A DNA stretch of 14,283 nucleotides from an uncultured Eubacteriales bacterium (lineage in GTDB: Bacteria; Bacillota; Clostridia; Oscillospirales; Oscillospiraceae), in NCBI GenBank assembly GCA_900550615.1, contig URSX01000041.1:1-14283 (forward strand). Direction: 5' to 3'. Below the pieces are notes generated by a model that was not told where the DNA came from, searched no databases, and was given only the letters and a program-made list of their open reading frames with translations. Shown here piece after piece: positions 12,112 to 14,283 of this stretch. Made by a program: the position numbers and the translations under genes. Every line of letters begins with the position of its first letter. Within the stretch, counting starts at the first letter, position 1.

Positions 12112-13409
12112 TCCCAGTCCTCCTTTTCCTCCTGCCAGCCCTCGATGTAGGGCTTCAGCTGGCCAAGCACCTTGGGCGGGCAGACCGCCGCCACGGTGAT
12201 GGTCTGTTCGTATTCCACGGATTCCACCTTAGCATCCCGGTAAAGGCTGTCCAGCAGGCCCGCCTTATCATAGGGCAGGTGGAGCGTTACACGGCGGGTG
12301 CCCTTGTCCAGCTTGCCATCGATGGCCCGCAGGAGCGCGTCCACCCCCTCCCCTGTTCTGGCGGAGATATAAACGCTGCCCTCCTCCCGGGGCAGAGCAC
12401 CGGGAAAGGCCAGGTCACACTTGTTATAGACCCGCAGGCAGGGAATGTGATCCGCCTTCAGCTCACGGATCAGGTCGTCCACCACCTGGGCCTGCTGGGG
12501 CCACTGGGGATTGGACAGGTCGATGACATGGAGCAGCATGTCCGCATACTCCAGCTCCTCCAGAGTAGCCTTGAACGCCTCCACCAGCTGGTGGGGGAGC
12601 TTGCGGATGAAACCCACGGTATCGGAAATGACCACGTCCAGGGTGTCACTGACGGTGAGGAGACGGGTGGTAGTGTCCAGGGTGTCGAAAAGGCGGTTAT
12701 TGGCGGGGATGCCCGCGCCGGTGATGGCGTTCAGAAGAGTGGACTTCCCGGCGTTGGTATAGCCCACAATGGCCACCACGGGGATCTCGTTTTTCATGCG
12801 GCGCTGGCGCTGGGTATTGCGCACCCGGCGCACCTCTTCCAGCTCCGCCTTGAGCTTATCGATCTTGCGGTGGATGTGGCGGCGGTCCGTCTCCAGCTGG
12901 GTCTCGCCGGGACCCTTGGAGCCGATGGGGCCCTTACCGCTGGTGCCCGCCTGACGCTCCAGATGTGTCCACATACCGATGAGCCGGGGCAGCAGGTACT
13001 GGTACTGGGCCAGCTCCACCTGGAGGCAGCCCTCCTTGGTCTTGGCCCGCTGGGCAAAAATATCCAGAATCAGGCCGCTGCGGTCGATGACCTGCACGCC
13101 CAAAAGCTCCGTGAGCACGCGGATCTGGGAGGGCGACAGGTCATTATCAAAAATCACCAGAGTGGCGCTCTCCTGGGTCACCATGGTCTTGACCTCCGCC
13201 ACCTTACCCTCGCCGATGAAGCTGTGGGGGTCGGGCTTTTCCCGGCTCTGGAGGATGGCGCCCACCACCTGGCCGCCGGCAGTCTCCACCAGGGCGGAAA
13301 GCTCCTGGAGGCTCTCCTCATCCGTGCTATCCCGGCCCAGCACCGGAGAGCGAAGGCCCACCAGCACCGCCAGGTCCCGTTTATTCTCTTGCAGCTGCAT
13401 ACGTTCCAT
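12108..13409 (-). CDS. hflX: GTPase HflX (50S ribosome-binding)
   Basis: 433 residues, typical length. HflX binds the ribosome, splits stalled 70S particles under stress and hydrolyses GTP. The N-terminal domain (about 1-130) has the HflX-specific fold and is followed by a helical linker with GPGETQLETDRR (167-178). The G domain shows G1 GYTNAGKST (216-224), TT in the switch I region (246-248), G3 DTVGF (263-267), G4 NKCD (329-332) and G5 SA (349-350). The C-terminal domain is about 70 residues and acidic at its end. The start has GAGG eight bases upstream; a second ATG three codons later is also possible. It is the first gene of the operon with the GNAT and yigZ genes and is preceded by a structured leader and a promoter near 13607-13635. 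Confidence 0.97.
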   Translation of the reverse strand: MERMQLQENKRDLAVLVGLRSPVLGRDSTDEESLQELSALVETAGGQVVGAILQSREKPDPHSFIGEGKVAEVKTMVTQESATLVIFDNDLSPSQIRVLTELLGVQVIDRSGLILDIFAQRAKTKEGCLQVELAQYQYLLPRLIGMWTHLERQAGTSGKGPIGSKGPGETQLETDRRHIHRKIDKLKAELEEVRRVRNTQRQRRMKNEIPVVAIVGYTNAGKSTLLNAITGAGIPANNRLFDTLDTTTRLLTVSDTLDVVISDTVGFIRKLPHQLVEAFKATLEELEYADMLLHVIDLSNPQWPQQAQVVDDLIRELKADHIPCLRVYNKCDLAFPGALPREEGSVYISARTGEGVDALLRAIDGKLDKGTRRVTLHLPYDKAGLLDSLYRDAKVESVEYEQTITVAAVCPPKVLGQLKPYIEGWQEEKEDWE

Positions 13410-13479
13410 AGCGTAACCTCGTTCGAAAGAATCACATATATTCAGCGCATTGAAAAAAACTTTTCGCCCCGCTGACTAA

Positions 13480-13510
13480 GTTTTCGAAACTTTGAAAAAG
13501 TTTCAAAAAC
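13480..13510 (-). other. AT-rich stem-loop in the hflX leader
   Basis: The arms 13480-13493 and 13497-13510 pair over 14 bases with one G-U pair in the minus-strand RNA and a 3-base loop. A second, weaker stem, GGACACCC/GGGTTTCC (13530-13550, 7 of 8 paired), lies earlier in the transcript. Neither is followed by a U-run, so these are leader structures and not evident terminators. Confidence 0.6.
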
Positions 13511-13606
13511 TGCTGATTTAAATGGCGAAGGACACCCTTCTTGGGTTTCCCTCACACGCCCGTCCTTACTGTTATTAAAAATAATACCACTTTATCGACA
13601 GTCTCT

Positions 13607-13635
13607 ATTATACCACAGGCGCTAAAAATGTACAA
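13607..13635 (-). promoter_or_regulatory. Promoter of the hflX operon
   Basis: On the minus strand TTGTAC (13635-13630), 17 bases, then a perfect TATAAT (13612-13607), with TGG just before the -10 making it extended. A second -10-like TATTAT in the same TGG context lies 24 bases downstream (near 13583-13588). The expected leader is about 190 bases. Confidence 0.7.
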
Positions 13636-13645
13636 CAGGAAGCAA

Positions 13646-13676
13646 AAAGCCCTGCACCCAGAGGGTGCAGGGCTTT
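13646..13676 (-). terminator. Rho-independent terminator of rpmE
   Basis: AAAGCCCTGCACCC (13646-13659) and GGGTGCAGGGCTTT (13663-13676) form a perfect 14-bp stem with loop AGA, 13 bases past the rpmE stop. On the minus strand the GC core is followed by TTTTTGC. The stem is symmetric enough to work weakly in the other direction as well. Confidence 0.92.
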
Positions 13677-13689
13677 GTGTTCTGACAAA

Positions 13690-13893
13690 TTACTTGTCCA
13701 GGCCGAAGCGCTTGTTGAACTTGGCCACGCGGCCACCGGTGTCCACCAGCTTCTGTCTGCCCGTAAAGAACGGGTGACACTTAGAGCAGACTTCTACGCG
13801 AATATCCTTCTTCGTAGAACCTGTCTCAATTACATTACCGCAGGCGCATTTAATAGTAGTCTGCTGATAATTGGGATGGATTCCTTCCTTCAT
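13690..13893 (-). CDS. rpmE: 50S ribosomal protein L31 (zinc-binding, C+ form)
   Basis: 67 residues, full length. L31 sits at the 50S/30S bridge near the central protuberance. The sequence begins MKEGIHPNY, as usual, and has four zinc-ligand cysteines: C16 and C18 (CAC) and C36 and C39 (CSKC). This marks the zinc-containing form, as opposed to the Cys-less form made under zinc starvation. It ends with the conserved HPFFTGRQKLVDTGGRVAKFNKRFG block (40-64). The ribosome site is AAGGGGTG about 10 bases upstream. The gene is a single unit with its own promoter (13947-13975) and terminator (13646-13676). Confidence 0.98.
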   Translation of the reverse strand: MKEGIHPNYQQTTIKCACGNVIETGSTKKDIRVEVCSKCHPFFTGRQKLVDTGGRVAKFNKRFGLDK

Positions 13894-13946
13894 TGCTCTG
13901 GTTCACCCCTTTCCGGTACACAAGTCCTCATTACAAGGCAACATAG

Positions 13947-13975
13947 ATGATACCACATCTTGTAGCCCAATGCAA
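13947..13975 (-). promoter_or_regulatory. Promoter of rpmE
   Basis: On the minus strand TTGCAT (13975-13970), 17 bases, then TATCAT (13952-13947), again preceded by TGG (extended -10). The start site near 13940 gives a leader of about 47 bases with no visible riboswitch. Confidence 0.6.
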
Positions 13976-14109
13976 GCATTTTTTCCTGCAAAGCACAATT
14001 TTTTTACATTTTCAATCCTACAGTGCCCGATTTATCCTGCAAACAGAGGAAAATATACCAAAGCATCGGTGGAAAACCCGCTTGCTCCACGCCGGGCAAA
14101 GCCTCCGCT

Positions 14110-14147
14110 GCGGCGGCAGGCCCAAAGGCCATCCGTTCCGCCGCCGC
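14110..14147. other. GC-rich stem-loop between addA and rpmE
   Basis: GCGGCGGC (14110-14117) and GCCGCCGC (14140-14147) are perfect 8-base arms, with GGCC-type pairing inside (GGCCC and GGCC near 14119-14130). On the plus strand it is followed by ATTTTTGGG, on the minus by AGCGGAGGC. It is the only strong structure after the addA stop and could end that transcript, but the U-tract is on the wrong side for the minus strand. Confidence 0.45.
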
Positions 14148-14179
14148 ATTTTTGGGAAATTTACAAATAATTTCTATAT

Positions 14180-14283
14180 CTACAGGCCAATTGTTTCCCC
14201 GGTAGAGAAAAAGTACAGCACTTTTTCCACCACCGGTTTTTCCAGAACCCGGCTCAGCGCCCTGCTGTAAGCTTCCAGCTGCG
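14180..14283 (-). CDS. addA: ATP-dependent helicase/nuclease subunit A, C-terminal fragment (partial)
   Basis: Only the last 33 codons are inside the window; the gene enters at the right edge and ends at TAG 14182-14180. The residues read QLEAYSRALSRVLEKP, then VVEKVLYFFSTGETIGL. This matches the end of AddA nuclease domains: the Q-x(3)-Y motif of the RecB-type PD-(D/E)XK fold (Q1 and Y5 of the fragment), a helix ending in a GRPV-like turn, and a last strand of LYLFSTG type. AddA with AddB processes double-strand breaks for recombination. Other RecB-like PD-(D/E)XK proteins end in a similar way, so the identity is probable and not certain. 286 bases separate it from rpmE. Confidence 0.7.
   Translation of the reverse strand, partial: QLEAYSRALSRVLEKPVVEKVLYFFSTGETIGL

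Noticed and set aside
12279..13475. A 398-codon plus-strand open frame opposite hflX
   Set aside because: It is the complement of a gene with all GTPase motifs; no start signal or recognisable product.
1..14283. tRNA, rRNA or known riboswitch
   Set aside because: No cloverleaf-like segment, rRNA stretch or familiar riboswitch core was noticed by eye; covariance searches (tRNAscan, Rfam) could not be run.

Overview
The window looks like a GC-rich member of the Clostridia, most likely an anaerobic, butyrate-forming gut bacterium of the Oscillospiraceae (Flavonifractor / Lawsonibacter / Intestinimonas type). The evidence is a full-length butyryl-CoA:acetate CoA-transferase, Gram-positive style strong AGGAGG ribosome sites and TTGACA/TATAAT promoters, AddA rather than RecBCD, a YtrA-type GntR/ABC operon, and intergenic spacers carrying dispersed repeats. 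The genus is inferred from family composition and style and was not confirmed by any search. Every gene I can support lies on the minus strand, so the window is read from right to left.

Right end to left. (1) 14180-14283: C-terminus of AddA, cut by the window edge. (2) 13690-13893: rpmE (ribosomal protein L31, zinc form) with its own promoter and a strong terminator. (3) 13409-10944: an overlapping three-gene operon, hflX (ribosome-associated GTPase), a GNAT acetyltransferase and a YigZ/IMPACT protein, behind a promoter and a structured leader of about 190 nt. (4) 10632-7771: a COG2509-type FAD oxidoreductase followed 51 bp later by the M20 dipeptidase pepD, driven by a TTGACA-16-TATAAT promoter. 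(5) 7771-7043: a long spacer with no gene but several repeat elements. (6) 7042-5702: but, the terminal enzyme of butyrate formation, apparently monocistronic. (7) 5533-4314: ispD and ispF, overlapping by ATGA, two steps of the MEP isoprenoid pathway. (8) 4313-3801: a second repeat-bearing spacer with a strong promoter overlapped by a large inverted repeat. (9) 3800-3: a YtrA-type GntR regulator, two membrane subunits, an ABC ATPase and a membrane-anchored protein of unknown function, all overlapping or nearly so.

How the parts work together: cluster 9 is a self-regulated ABC-2 type transporter of unknown substrate, with the regulator encoded first and a pair of inverted operator-like boxes over the promoter. 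The isoprenoid, ribosomal and GTPase genes are housekeeping. But completes butyrate fermentation.

The least ordinary material is between the genes. Two copies of a roughly 262-bp element (3911-4173 and, inverted, 7389-7650) share a 79-bp block with only three differences. A second family of short palindromic units (consensus CGTAGGGGC followed by a hairpin) occurs in the three long spacers. Its stems differ in sequence but keep their base pairing. I found no tRNA, rRNA, CRISPR array, insertion sequence or recognised riboswitch, and no obvious new enzymatic system.
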